DNA of 64,000 nucleotides, taken from the NCBI GenBank assembly GCA_032164295.1, contig JAJHTX010000002.1, positions 1,054,001 through 1,118,000 on the forward strand, written 5' to 3'. The translations under genes and the position numbers were made by a program. Below the pieces are notes generated by a model, which was not told the origin of the DNA, did no database searches, and was given only the letters and a program-made list of their open reading frames with translations. Shown here piece by piece: positions 25,153 through 37,500 of the stretch (positions are counted from its first letter, which is position 1; each line of letters starts with the position of its first letter). Source of the DNA: Inonotus obliquus (Eukaryota; Basidiomycota; Agaricomycetes; Hymenochaetales; Hymenochaetaceae).

Positions 25153-26331
25153 ATGAAGTGTGGAAAGCCGCTATCACCAGATGCACAGGCTATGCTTATA
25201 CGTATGCACTCAAGAGGAGGCCTTTCAGTTCAGAGTATGTCTTAGTTCACGGGCATTTCAAAATCCACAGTCAACAATGTGATACGGCTGCATAAAGAGA
25301 CAGGGAAGGTCAGGCAGTCTGGCCAGCGGTGTGGTTGTGGTCGACCAAGGATGCTGTCCTATGTAGACACGAATGTGAGTCAGACCCTGCAGATTCCTTT
25401 TCTTTTCATTTGCTAGCTGAGTAATGCACCGCAGTTTCTTTTGGACTCACTAGAACGGCAACACAATTTTTACCTTGCTGAACTGAAAGACATGCTCCTG
25501 CGCATTCGAGGCAAGGAAGCTTCAACACAAACAATAGAACAAATGCTGAAGTGAGCAGGATTTACTCTGAAAGAGGTATGTATTTCAGGTTGTCTCGTAG
25601 AATAATGACTCACATCTTATCAATGACAGATCAGCAAGGAGGTGCTGGAATGCAATGAAACGAAATGGTTGCAGTATTGGCTTAGGATGGCCTCCCAGTA
25701 TTCAGCGGATCAGCTGGTATTTGTGGACAAGAGTGCATGCAACAGGCATACCTACCTGCGGGGTCAAGCATGGGCTTTAGAGGGTCACCAAGCAATTTGC
25801 AAACAGGTGTTTCTGAGAGGCAAACAGTACGTACTACGCCCACTCTGTGGGATCCGTCTCAATCCTCCCAGATATTCTATTCTTCCTGCGATTACATTGG
25901 ACGGTATTATCTATTGCACAATTGTGGAAGGGTCCTTCAACTCTGCATCGTTCTATGATTTTGTCACCGCTCTGTTGGAGCACATGAACCAGTGGCCAGC
26001 ACGGAATTCTGTTATTGTCATGGACAATTGCACAATCCACAAGGTGCCAGAGGTTTGGGAGCTTATTGAATCCAGGTATGTTTATCACATCTGCCGCCAA
26101 CTTTCTTGATCCTCGATGGTTTAGGGGAATAAAACTTGAATTCCTTCTGGCATACTCACTGGATTTCAACCCAATTGAGCTTTCCTTTTCTCTGTTGAAA
26201 GCCCATCTTCAAAAAGTGCGTTGGATACATAAAGAGATTGACATAGTCATCTTACAACTATATGGAGAGTTATGTTAATTAGCGCTTAAGACTATTGTGC
26301 CTTCTACACCCATTGCAGATATATCAGATAG
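25153..26331 (+). pseudogene. Tc1/mariner-type DD34E transposase, left arm of C, with stops
   Basis: ATG at 25153 (MKCGKPLSPDAQ). The helix-turn-helix N-terminus contains a TAG where element B reads TGG (near 25234) and a basic GRPR stretch. An intron starts at GTGAGT 25375. The next exon has a TGA in place of CGA (AAG TGA GCA, near 25553). From 25642 the core is open: LVFVDKSACN (first Asp), VIVMDNCTIHK (second Asp, near 26010), an intron ending TTTAG|GGG, then NPIELSFSLLKA (Glu, near 26175). I count 34 residues between second Asp and Glu, the DD34E signature of Tc1. The stop is at 26329-26331. Two point mutations alone separate it from a full frame. Confidence 0.85.
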
Positions 26332-26669
26332 TGTGTGGTTGTTTTTCTCGGTGATGTATAGATGGCTCAAAGCATGAAGATCAGGTTTGTTGTGATTGAT
26401 AGCATTAAATATACTATCAGTTTTTCAACCCTGCCATTTACATACATACATACATGAAACAACATGTGAGTAAGATAGGAAAAGTCAAAAGGCCCCCTCC
26501 ATAAAGTTCAAAGAAGCTGTAATGCAAGGCATCAATAATTCAGAACTGAAAAATACTCGGCGAGCATTGAATGGCTCGGTGTCCCACCCATGCAATGAAT
26601 CATCAACAGCGCACTTGCAAGTAGATTTACTGACGTGTGGAATAAACACTTTTGGAAAATACAAGGGAA

Positions 26670-28714
26670 CTAATTATCAAACCTCACTTGCTTGCCCTGA
26701 CTGTCGCCAGACGAATCCAGGTGAGAGTTATCCGTCGGCTCCTCAGCGACTATGTTTAGGCTACCGTTACTGCTGCGAATGTCACTGTCTTCAACTTCAC
26801 CCTCCAGTCCTTTAGGAACAAGACTGGCGAAGTGATCGACATGATAATCTTTCGCAGTTCGCTGACGCACGATGTAGGACAAGACATTTTGAAGAGCTGC
26901 AATATGGCCCTTGTTCGGATTGTTACCGACATTATTAATGCGCATCTTCCTGCTGTACTCGTTGAGTGCGGCAACATCGACTTCGTCAGGCAACTTGGGG
27001 TGAGCATAGGAATTCTCTTCCTCCTTTATCGGAAAGGGGGCGACAACAATAGATAAGAGCAGCTTTCGGTGATTTATGAGATACAAGGCAAATGTGCAGT
27101 CATCTACCGTCTTCTTCAGACTAGACCAGCGCTTCTGAAAGGCATCGTCCACCTCCATAGACTTGGCAGGATTGGTCGGTTTACCACATGGGACCGGTTT
27201 CTTGCCTTTAGCATCTTCGGCATTGGAACCTTCATCACGATCATGACGCTGCAGTGCACTGCTAACATGTTGGAGAGACTGCACAAGACGTATTATCACC
27301 TTCTTCTTCTTGGTGGTGTCCTCATTTAGCTGATTTGGTGGGGGATGATTGAGATTGATATCTTTTTCCTTTGCTTGTCTGAAAAGATGTGAAATGAAGT
27401 TGGGTAAGTGTGTCTCCCAGTCACCCAAAGTTCTCTTTCCCGGCCAGCTATATGATCCTTCCTTCTCCATTTGAGTAATCGGATTAACATACTTCAAGTC
27501 TTTAGTCGTTCTGCCCCAACAAAGCTTCTGCCAGAAGATGTTGAACTGCACCTCAGAATGATGGAGGAAACTATCTCCGTACAAGTGCATCGGGTCCAGG
27601 ACTTCCTCTAAACCTCTGTTGAGATGAAGAACCTCATTGGCATCGTCCCGAAAGAATGTAACCTTCTTCCCTGAGGCGTGAGTGGGTAAGGAGGCCGTCG
27701 ATTGTTGTGCACAGATCGAAACTGCACCTGAAGGCAAGGGGAGAGAAGCCACTGTTCCTTTCTCCTCGTCGTAAATGCTCGTGCTCGTTTTCTTTGTCCA
27801 ATTATTCAAATCAAACTTATGTTGAATGCCTATCTTGCAAAATTGTTTTCCATCCTTGTTACACTCTTGCAGCACCTTTATCAACTCCTCCGTATCACGC
27901 TGTGGATAATCGTCGAGCCAAAGATTTTCCAGTGCCTTGCTCTTATAATGGCTCTGATAGAACTGCACCATCGCCCGGTAAAAGCGCATTTGACACATGC
28001 GAAGGAATTGGCAGCGATAAATAGATGTGCTTTCGGGACTCTGGTGTCATCTGATAAGTTAAGTAAACATGTGTCAAAAATTAGAAAACCGACCGATTTA
28101 GCAAATTCCTTGGCTAAAGCAATTTCGCCAGTGTCAAATACTTTTGCATTAAGGTCATTGATGTTTTGCTGCATGTTCCCAATGCGGCTCTGCATCACAC
28201 CAACTTCATCCCTGAGAGGATTGACGGTCTGCTTGCACAATCTAGCCAACATGACCGAATCGTGGAAGGCCTTCTCTCGGTATTTTTGGTCGGGCTTTCC
28301 CACTAACTCCACAAATGCGTTGGCATTTTCTATTACAATCCTACGTGCTTCTTTACCGTAATGAGCTAGAACCATCAAAGATCAGTCACATCGCAATTTG
28401 TCTTATGGTAAAAACCTACTCTGGGACTTAAGGCTTGAAAACTCACTATGTGTTGATGGAGCTGCAGATGACGACAAAATCAACTTGGGGGATGAACCAG
28501 ACTTGTGAGAAGCTGCGGCCGATTTAGGGTCTACTCCCGAATCAGAAGGCGAAGGAGGTGAATCTGATTTTGGAGATACATCAACCTCTATGATCGATGT
28601 TCTATTTGAATCAACCGACACAAGACACAAGAGAAAGGAGTACGCACCTGTATGTGGCTTTCCCTTCTCAATCGGGATGGGATCAGTTTTCTGCAGCATC
28701 TTCGAATCGGGCAT
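26670..28714 (-). CDS. Element C cargo gene 2: unknown Ser/Pro-rich, highly charged protein
   Basis: Reads from ATG 28714 (MPDSKMLQKTDP) through a probable first intron (GTGCGT...AATAG), then a Ser/Pro-rich stretch with PKSDSPPSPSDSG, a helical region (28378-28000; GNMQQNINDLNAKVF) that may form a coiled coil, and a 442-codon open frame ending at 26670. The long frame has LDPMHLYGDSFL and DDCTFALYL followed by IKEEENSYAHP, both conserved in element B. The last residues are QGKQVRFDN. No enzymatic motif is visible and I do not recognise the family. Exon borders between 28440 and 27990 are uncertain. It is the most intact cargo gene in the window. A role in mobility or host interaction is inference from its retention. 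Confidence 0.55.
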
Positions 28715-29059
28715 GGCTGCAGCTATTTACATACGACACGGGAATGTCTTGCAATGGAGGTGAGAGTGGGGAACAAGTGGGGATGCGACAAACTGAATGG
28801 GGTGGGGCCTTATATATACTGGTTGGTCAGACTTTTTTAGACTGATGAATGTCTTGTTGAGGCTATTAGGTTAGATCAAGATCATAATCAGACGATTGAT
28901 ATGCACGGGACAGGATGGTTTGTCAGGTTTTGCTCATCTCTCTATTATCGTTTATGGCCGTAGTCTTAGGTCTTAAGACAGATGAAGTAATCATTCTGCT
29001 GCGGTGCATGTCGGCTAGGACCTAGAATTTTTTTAAAGGTTTTTCATCCTCTACACAAC
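28715..29059. promoter_or_regulatory. Divergent intergenic region of element C cargo
   Basis: 345 bp between the two cargo starts. TATATATA (about 28811-28818), read on the minus strand, is a TATA-like candidate for cargo gene 2. Placement of a shared promoter region here is inferred from the divergent layout, which also holds in A and B. Confidence 0.4.
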
Positions 29060-30778
29060 ATGCCCCCTCGTGCAACAAGAAAGTCGGGCAAGCTCAAGGA
29101 AGCCGAGAAGCACAAAGATGCTCGGAGAACAGCAGCAAATACCAAGTGCCCCTGAGGTCGTCCTCGCACTCACAAGAATGCGCAGTCAGATCCACCATCG
29201 AACCCTGCCCGTGAGGTGACAATGAGGAAAACTAAAGGAAGGGTATGGAGAATCTATACCAAAATCATTCTCTTCAAATCTGATCAGGATTACTAGTCAA
29301 ACAAAAGGGCTCGCAAGGCAAGCTTAGACAGTGGTGATGAAGCGGCAGACAGGTCCATCTACGATGTGGCACTTGTATCTGGGCTAGAAGTGCCAGATGA
29401 GAACACAGATGAATACATCGAGACCCCCTACTCTCCCGATAAGACTAAACCAGCTGCAGATGAAAATGTATTTGACTTTTCCAGTGTGTCTCATCTTACA
29501 CTGCTCAATATCCAGATGGGGAAATGCTAAGACAATGCCAACCTTGGAAGATCATGTTGACATAGATACTAGCATGTCCTTTGGAAGAGCGAAGGCGTGA
29601 GGTCTGATCACATCAACACCCCAATGTGAGACAAAGCAGGATATCTTTAATCTTGATGTCTAATTGTCCAATGGATCTAGATCGTGCTCCTTTGAAATCA
29701 ACTCCGGAATGACCCTTGTTGACCTTCTCAATGCAGTCATCGACCGACTCAGCGGTCGGAGCATCATTGAGGGGCTTAGTTACAAGTTGACATCATGGTC
29801 CAGAAAGATCGGAACGAACAAATATGTGCCCCATTTCCTAGACTCTCAGATGGAGATAGACAAGTTCTTTAACCGTATTTGGGATTACCGAGAGGAACAA
29901 AAGTGCCTCAAGAAGAAGGATATCAACCCAGACATTACCCTTATTGTTGCAACTCAGGCTCAGGTAGTATTATCAATCTTCTACTGGCATCTGTTAATTA
30001 TTGATGGCTGTTCACAGGCATCTAGTAAAGCAACCACTCAGAAGAGGGGTGAGATAAAGCAAGTTCGAGATGCGCTGCAGAGTGCTCAGGTTGAATATGA
30101 CCACCAGATCAAGCAGATTTCCAGGAGGATTGCAACAAACTTCAAATGTGACAAGCATGGCAGAATTCTTTGCAGTCGTATCAAAAATTCCAATGACCAC
30201 ATTCCTTACACCAATGCAGACCTCCTTGAACATGCAAAAATGATCATGAGTCCATCTGCCCTTTTATCTGATGTTCTTCTCTCACCTACTATTGCTCTTA
30301 GCACAAAGGAATGCCTGGAGCTACTGAATATGAAGTACCAGAGTCTCTCAAGATTTTGAACCAGAAGAAAGGCAAACAACAGACTCCCCCTGCCGTGCCG
30401 GAGAACATTACTTCAAAACCCACTGTACCTATCACATATTCTACGACAACTATGTATCCTGCAACCGAAGAGCTTCCATGCAATGCTCTGTCTCCTGGCC
30501 TGCATGTGGCAAGGAATTTTCTATTGGCACTAAACTGGCTGCAATCCCTTTCTGAAGATTTGGAAAGAGGCTGTGATGGATTTGACTATGAGTCACTCAT
30601 TCCTCTTTTCAAAAGCAACGGCATAGTCAGGCTTGATGACGTCGGTGATTTAAAACAACAAGGCATAGAGGACCTCGCACGTGAAGCCAACGTTAAGCTC
30701 AACGTCAGACTTGTAAATTGCATTATTTGTTACGCATTGGAGGACATCGAACAAATCAACAGAAAGAGTGGACAGTAA
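29060..30778 (+). pseudogene. Element C cargo gene 1: AT-hook protein with C-terminal SAM-like block, with stops
   Basis: Starts MPPRATRKSGKLKEAEKHKD at 29060. An in-frame TGA directly precedes GRPR (near 29152), so the AT-hook core RGRPR is cut by one CGA-to-TGA change, as in B. A GTATGG...CTAG intron is likely near 29240-29295. A 231-codon frame (29664-30359) holds a region beginning at SGMTLVDLLNAVIDRL and a C/H stretch NFKCDKHGRILCSRIKN. The next frame (30311-30778) holds a Pro/Thr linker and a C-terminal block (DLERGCDGFDYESLIPLFK ... GIEDLAR) that is conserved in A and B and resembles a SAM domain in spacing. DNA binding is inferred from the AT-hook, and the rest is unknown. Confidence 0.6.
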
Positions 30779-30899
30779 AGGGGTTCATATGTGGCCATTT
30801 GAAACTGTACATAGAATAACAGATTCAACTCCATCCCTACTTGACATCATCTGTACGTACGTGAGCCAGATACATAATACAGAGAAAAACAACCACACA

Positions 30900-32071
30900 C
30901 TATCTGATATATCTGCAATGAGTGTAGAAGGCACAACAGTCTTGAGCGCTAATTAACATGACCTCTCCATATAGTTGTAAGATGACTACGTCAATCTCTT
31001 CTTGTGTCCAACGTACTTTTTGAAGATGGGCTTTCAACAGAGAAAAGGAAAGCTCAATTGGGTTGAAATCCGGTGAGTATGCCGGAAGGAATTCAAGTTT
31101 CATTCCCCTAAACCATCGAGGATCAAGAAAGTTGGCGGCGGATGTGATAAACATACCTGGATTCAATAAGCTCCCAAACCTCTGGCACCTTGTGGATTGC
31201 GCAATTGTCCATGAGAATTCCGTGCTGGCCACTAGTTCATGTGCTCCAACAGAGCGGTAACAAAATCATAGAACGATGCAGAGTTGAAGGACCCTTCCAC
31301 AATTGTGCAATAGATAATACCGTCCAATGTAATCGCAGGAAGAATAGAATATCTGGGAGGATTGAGACGGATCCCACAGAGTGGGCGTAGTACGTACTGT
31401 TTGCCTCTCAGAAACACCTGTTTGCAAATTGCTTGGTGACCCTCTAAAGCCCATGCTTGACCCCGCAGGTAGGTATGCCTGTTGCATGCACTCTTGTCCA
31501 CAAATACCAGCTGATCCGCTGAATACTGGGAGGCCATCCTAAGCCAATACTGCAACCATTTCGTTTCATTGCATTCCAGCACCTCCTTGCTGATCTGTCA
31601 TTGATAAGATGTGAGTCATTATTCTACGAGACAACCTGAAATACATACCTCTTTCAGAGTAAATCCTGCTCACTTCAGCATTTGTTCTATTGTTTGTGTT
31701 GAAGCTTCCTTGCCTCGAATGCGCAGGAGCATGTCTTTCAGTTCAGCAAGGTAAAAATTGTGTTGCCGTTCTAGTGAGTCCAAAAGAAACTGCGGTGCAT
31801 TACTCAGCTAGCAAATGAAAAGAAAAGGAATCTGCAGGGTCTGACTCACATTCGTGTCTACATAGGACAGCATCCTTGGTCGACCACAACCACACCGCTG
31901 GCCAGACTGCCTGACCTCCCCTGTCTCTTCATGCAGCCGTATCACATTGTTGACTGTGGATTTTGAAATGCCCGTGAACTAAGACATACTCTGAACTGAA
32001 AGGCCTCCTCTTGAGTGCATATGTATAAGCATAGCCTGTGCATCTGGTGATAGCGGCTTTCCACACTTCAT
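30900..32071 (-). pseudogene. Tc1/mariner-type DD34E transposase, right arm of C, with the same stops
   Basis: Near-identical inverted copy of 25153-26331: ATG at 32071, stop at 30902-30900. The TAG (near 31990) and TGA (near 31671) are at the same codons as in the left copy. The core motifs LVFVDKSACN and NPIELSFSLLKA are present. One frame break occurs in the VIVMDNC segment near 31218, where the left copy is open. It converges on cargo gene 1. Confidence 0.85.
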
Positions 32072-32688
32072 AGGGTAGGTGTGAAGGTGTGAAGGAACGT
32101 ACTTGAGAGGGAGGTTGTCCGCGTACATGCAATTATGAAAGCAATGCATACAAAGGCTCTTGTGCCTGTACTATAGAACGACCTCACTATTCACCTCGAC
32201 AATTACAATCAATTTGTACCATATCTGAAGTCCCTCGCCAAGGGATGGCCCTGGAATGAAGAACTGGAATTTAAGCTGTCGAAATGCATGAGGTATCGTA
32301 GATGTACTACTGAGAGAGTGGGAGTCCTGCAAGATGCTGCTCTACTCTATCGCGAAGGACACCTCCTTTCACCACAAAAATTTGATGATGGATACCTCTT
32401 ATATCGCAGTGAGCCAAGCGACCTGAATCAGATTTTTACATGAAGTATTTCAAGAGCTATGATTTTTGCATCGCCTGAGGCAGGAGGTGAGGCACTGACT
32501 TGGCAAGGTTGTCTGACTTCCTCTGCTGTATAAACACCACATTTCTTATACTTTATTACATCACTGGAAGTGCATTTTCAAGTACATTTTTTACATAGCT
32601 AAATCGTATTGTAACGTGCAGTATTGACTGAGAAATTGGGTCATTTGTTGTCTTTTTGGCATTTTTGGCATTTTTAGGTGTGACGCGC

Positions 32689-34409
32689 TGAATGTGCGAG
32701 AACGCGGCCGGTATTAGAAATACCGGATGAGGGGGGTACGATTTAGATGCGTTGGGAGGGCCGGTACGTGGCGGTACTAAGTCGTACAGTCACAGACAAG
32801 TCGTCAAGAGAGAATAGTAGGGCCTGGCTGGATTGATGAGTACAGGAGACTATAGGTGACCGCTCAAGAGGAGAGGTATCAGGAGACGATCAATACCGAG
32901 ACGAATCCGTCGATACCGAGTCGTCTAGTGTCCGGTATTACGGTAGAGAGAACGAAGCGGTAGAGGAAGCGAGCTGAGGAGGTGTTTTTGATAGGACTGG
33001 TCGTGAGACGAGAGACGAGGGCGACGAAGACGAGAACGACGACTACCGGTATCGATACCGGTGACTACGAGACGAGACGAACGAACGGGGACTTGAACGG
33101 GATGAGCAAAACCCGGACCTTCACTCTGGAAGTTCCTCTCAGATTAGCTGGTGTGCTACAGTAGAACATGCAGGCTATAAATACCATAATACCGTAGCCA
33201 TTCAAGATACCAAATGGGGGGTTTTTACAAGTCGAATCGTACCGTAATCCGGTACAAGAAATGGAACATAAGGTCGAATCGAATGTAAAATTACAATCAG
33301 GGGAAACATAAGATGATGAATGAATAAGAAGTTTTATCAGGGGGTAGCTAAGAATAGGGTGGGACGAGACAAGAACCCAATGAAAACTCACGACGAGCGA
33401 TACCGAGGTAGGGCGGCGATACCGACGTCGACCAGCGCTAAATTAAGGACGTGTCTCAAGCTACCGCATGGGCGCTCCTGGCGATGTCCCTGTCGTAGGA
33501 GAAGCACGTCATCCTGATTTACCTTTGTTCCGGTATCATGATCCGTGCGGCGTCAGTCTGGGCGTCTACCGATCGATCGGACGGCGTGCTCCGATGTAGA
33601 CGTGTCGGTACAACCCAACCTTGGCAATGGGGTACTCTACCGTTCGGTACCAATCAGTACCCTGGGATCGTCCCTGAGCATCGCTCTAGCCCCTCGATAT
33701 CGACCGGTACGCGTCGCCTGACTCGACTGGGCATTGCTTGGCTTCCCCTCCGAGTCGGATCGATGGCCTCCTCCGAGATCGAAGCAGCGTACGGAGGACT
33801 TGATTCATTTCCCAACCTTCCTCTCGACGTAGATCTCCGATGGCGTGGTCTCGACCTAGCACACGTAACGAACTCCGGTATCGGAGCGGACCATCGGTAT
33901 CAACACCGGTATCGTCGGTATCGATGTATGGCGGTTCGGAAGGGCATACCGTCGGGCTTGGAACCTCGACCATGATCCAACTCTTCGCAGCAACGTATGG
34001 CAGACCGAGTGCAGCTTTGTGAGCCTTTTTCTATGGTATGGGCTGTCGAGGGCGTAGTATCGACTAGGTGTGGAGTATTAAGCGTCGGTATCAGGACGGG
34101 TGGACGGTACGGTATCGGTATCATCGGTATCGAAGTCTGGTGGTTCGGTACTATGATGGAAGACGGGCGTAGGGATTGGTGATTCGGTATTGGCGCAGAA
34201 GTGGACCAGTTCTCAATCGCTCTCAGCCTTGTCGAATCGCAGAAGCCTCGTACTTTGTTGGAACCGCAGGCGTAGATAGGACGGCAGAAGTACCGTGGTC
34301 CGAAGAGAAGTAAGAAGCGGTAGAATCGCAGAAGTATTGTTAATTGGAAGAAGCGGTAGAATCGCAGAATTAAGCCCATATCGATCGTAGCCTCCGGTAT
34401 TACTCTTTA
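32689..34409 (-). repeat. 3' LTR of the gypsy element
   Basis: 1721 bp. On the coding strand it begins TAAAGAGTAATACC and ends CGCACATTCA. I found no difference from 44401-46121; every translated frame inside matches its counterpart exactly at an offset of 11712. It contains an 18 bp perfect palindrome ACCGGTATCGATACCGGT at 33045-33062 and many TACCG/CGGTA pentamers. Frames inside are not credible genes. Confidence 0.93.
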
Positions 34410-34419
34410 TCTCCCCGGT
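34410..34419 (-). other. Polypurine tract next to the 3' LTR
   Basis: On the minus strand ACCGGGGAGA stands directly before the 3' LTR start TAAAGAG. Its GGGGAGA core is a short polypurine tract in the place where plus-strand DNA synthesis of an LTR element is primed. Confidence 0.6.
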
Positions 34420-34568
34420 ACTTTAGATAGTGACTGTCCCCAGTCACCAACCTTCCGTCTTGATCACGTGACGAATCGATTGGCGGGAGAAGATGGGCGT
34501 TTATAGACATTTTTGGAGCGCGACTTCGGTAATTGCAGCCTTCCAAACGTAACCTTCGCTTGACCACA

Positions 34569-37500
34569 ATGGCTCGCACAACGCACACCAAGACCTACGG
34601 GCGTCACAACCGCAGCAGCAACAACAACAACAACGGCAGGGATGATCGCAACGATGACCAGAACCGCGACGGCGACGGCGACAAAAACGACGCGAGTGGT
34701 AGACGAGTACCGCGTATCCGCATCCGGCGAACGTCCGTGCTCCTGGCGAGCCTGAGGCGTATCTCCTCAGCTGTCCGGGAACGTTTGGCATGGTACGTGG
34801 AGCATCGTGAGGAGCTGTTGGTGGAGTCTCGTGCTGGAGGAAGAAAACTACCGACGCACTGGCGGCGGTTGAAGAGGTTTTTGTGGTTCAAGGTGTGCAT
34901 CGGTATTAGATTGTCTGGCTTCTCTCTGTACTGATTGGTCGATAATAGTTGTTGTTCGAGCGTACCATCCGAGAGTACTACGGTACGGTACCGGTAGCGG
35001 CGCGACGTATGGGAGACGTGGACTGGCACGGGTATTGGACGGTAGTTCGTGCCTGGAGTGAGCTGCGCTGGATGGTGCAGCTCAATTTGCCTAGGGCCGT
35101 ACGCTCGGTCATCCGCAGGTTGAGGCCGTACGGGTACTCGTCGTCGACGGAGATCCTCCCCCTCCCATGTTGGTTACCTGACCTACCACCTACGGGAGGG
35201 GAGATGGACGCGTTTCTGTACCCTACGGGAACGGACGAGGGGGTCGCTGAGTACATACCGCCCGAGCGTACACCGGTACCGACGTGGGAACGACCTGAGC
35301 GATGGTTTCCACAAATACCGGCGTCGATCAGCGAAGTACCGGAGTCGGTACCTGTCAATACCGAGATCGGCGAAGACGACGAGGATGACGATGATGACTA
35401 CGACGGAGACGATTTTGACGACGGTAATGAGGGCAACGGCGGACCAGCCATACCGAGGCGCTTATCAAAGGGTAAGGGGAAGGCGGTACCGCGCCGTCAA
35501 ACACGACTGCCGCCGCACCGACCTCGACGCGTGTGGTCTCCCTCCTCGGAATCAGTCGGTATTTCACGAGTGAGGGCTGCGCAGCGTCGGTATGCGAGGC
35601 AGCGGCATCAACAACAGCAGCAGCAGCAACGGCGGCCATGGTTTGGCGAGGCGTCGGACAACGGACCGTCGGAGTTCGTACCGATGGCCGGCCTTCCTTC
35701 GGAAGGTTCTTCTTCTCGGCGTCGCGAAGCACGGTCCACTCCGTCAGAACCTGGGCCTTCGAATTGGCGTTTCGGTACACACCAACAACGACAACAACAA
35801 CAACAACAACAACAAACAAATCCATACGAGTATTTACTCGACGATCCCTTGCTAATCCCTCACAGCCACGACTTTTTCTCTCCTTCACAGGCGGCTCTGC
35901 TCGACGTCGACTCTGCTTTCTTCATACCGGTACAGTCTCAGCAACAGCAACAACAGCAACTACCGATCGATCGCTGGTGGCCGTACGACCAAAACGAGAC
36001 GTTCGTCGTCAGTCGTGCGCAGTCGGTATCCGTGGAGCGCGTAAGGGAAATGCTGGGCCAGCTGGCAGAACAACGGGAGCGGGTGGCGAAAGGTCGAGAG
36101 GAGGGTGAAGCGTCGACCCCTTCTGGAGTCGAAGGCGCTACCGAGGCGTCTACCGAAGGGGAAGCGCCAACGACGACAGCGACGACGGCGAGCGAGACCG
36201 CTACCGAGGCGGTAAAAACGGCGACGACGGCAACGACGACGACGACGACGACGATGGCAGACGTCGGTACCGCAGTCGAGGTACCGTCGTCGACAGTTAT
36301 TTCAGAGGAGACGGAACTGGAGCGGGAGACGAGGCTGACCGCGCTGGCCGACGAGGAGCAGCATAGGCGGGACTTGGAGGCGCTGGACGAGCTGCTGGAG
36401 CAGCAGAGGATCATGCGGGAGAGGATTGCGAAGCGCGAAGCTGAAGCTGCGCGCAGGGCGGCGAAGGCGAGGAAGCCTGCTCCCGTTACCGAGGAGAGCG
36501 CACCAGCCACAGCAGCAGCAGCAGCAACAACAGCAGCTGCAAGGACTGTAACCCCCACGACGGCTGTGCCAGAGGACTCCAGCCCCGCTACCGAGGTCCC
36601 AGCTGCAGTGGCAACAGCAGCAACAGCAGCAACTGCAACACTGGAGGCTGCTCCAGACGATGCTACCGCCACTACCGAGGCTCCCGTAGACATGCCTCCC
36701 AGTGAGCTCCAGCAGCAACAACAACAGCAGCAGGAGCTACCGCTCTTCCTTCCAGAGTCGCTTGCACATACCGACGAGCAGCTGCAGCAACAACAGCAGC
36801 TTCCTACTCCAGAGCCCGTCGACGTCCCTTCCACGGCTACCGAGCCGACTCAGCTGCAGCAGCAGCAACAACAAACACCAGAGGAGCCCGTCGAGTACGT
36901 TACCGACGTGGTAGAGGACGCTATGCAGCAGTCGCCTGCTCAGCCTCCTTCGGTAGAGGTGCCAGTACAGCAGCAGCAACAACAACAGCAGCAGCTTGAG
37001 ACGCCTGCTCCGTCATCGTCGGTACCGCTGCCTCCACAGCAACAACAACAGCTACCGCAACCATCGCGGGTCCCTCCCTCAGCACGTCGAGCACGGCCTT
37101 CGAAGAAGAAGCAGCCGCCTCCTTCTCAGCAGGAGCCATCACCTCCACGGCAGCAGCAACAGCAACAGCAACAGCGGCTGCGTACCGCCGAAGAGCTGGC
37201 AGAGGAGCACGGCCTCGTCATTCTCAACAGCATGGGGAAGTCTCGGTACCCAGGTCCTCCGCCGGTACCGTACGCCTATGCGTGCGAGAGGTGTCGGAAA
37301 CACAACGCGGAGTGTGTGGGGCGGGAGGGGAAGTCTTGCTTCCTCTGCACCCTCAAGTGGCGTGTGAGGTGCGAGCACGCGTCTCATCGTAGGTCGCAGG
37401 CTCCAGCAACAGAAGCAACAGCAGCAACAACAACAGCAGCTGCTACCGCCGTGCCACCTGTCTCTCGCCCTCCACCGTCGGTACCGTCATCCGCCCCACC

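Larger units (their letters stand above)
23019..26352 (+). repeat. Element C, left inverted arm
   Basis: About 1.85 kb once the LTR-like insertion at 23413-24885 and its 5 bp duplication are removed. Inverted match to 30878-46164 without the gypsy element. It starts with the TIR, then a CCAAAAATGCCAAAAATGCC tandem (about 23069-23090). Confidence 0.85.

Noticed and set aside
33538..33975. 145-codon frame in the LTR, repeated at 45250-45687
   Set aside because: Present in both LTRs only because the LTRs are copies. Overlaps frames on both strands, no motif, not kept in the solo LTRs.
35938..36834. Long minus-strand frame of 298 codons, Ser/Val/Ala-rich
   Set aside because: It is the mirror frame of CAG/CAA and ACG-rich coding sequence of the antisense gene; low complexity, no motif, no ATG context or splice support.
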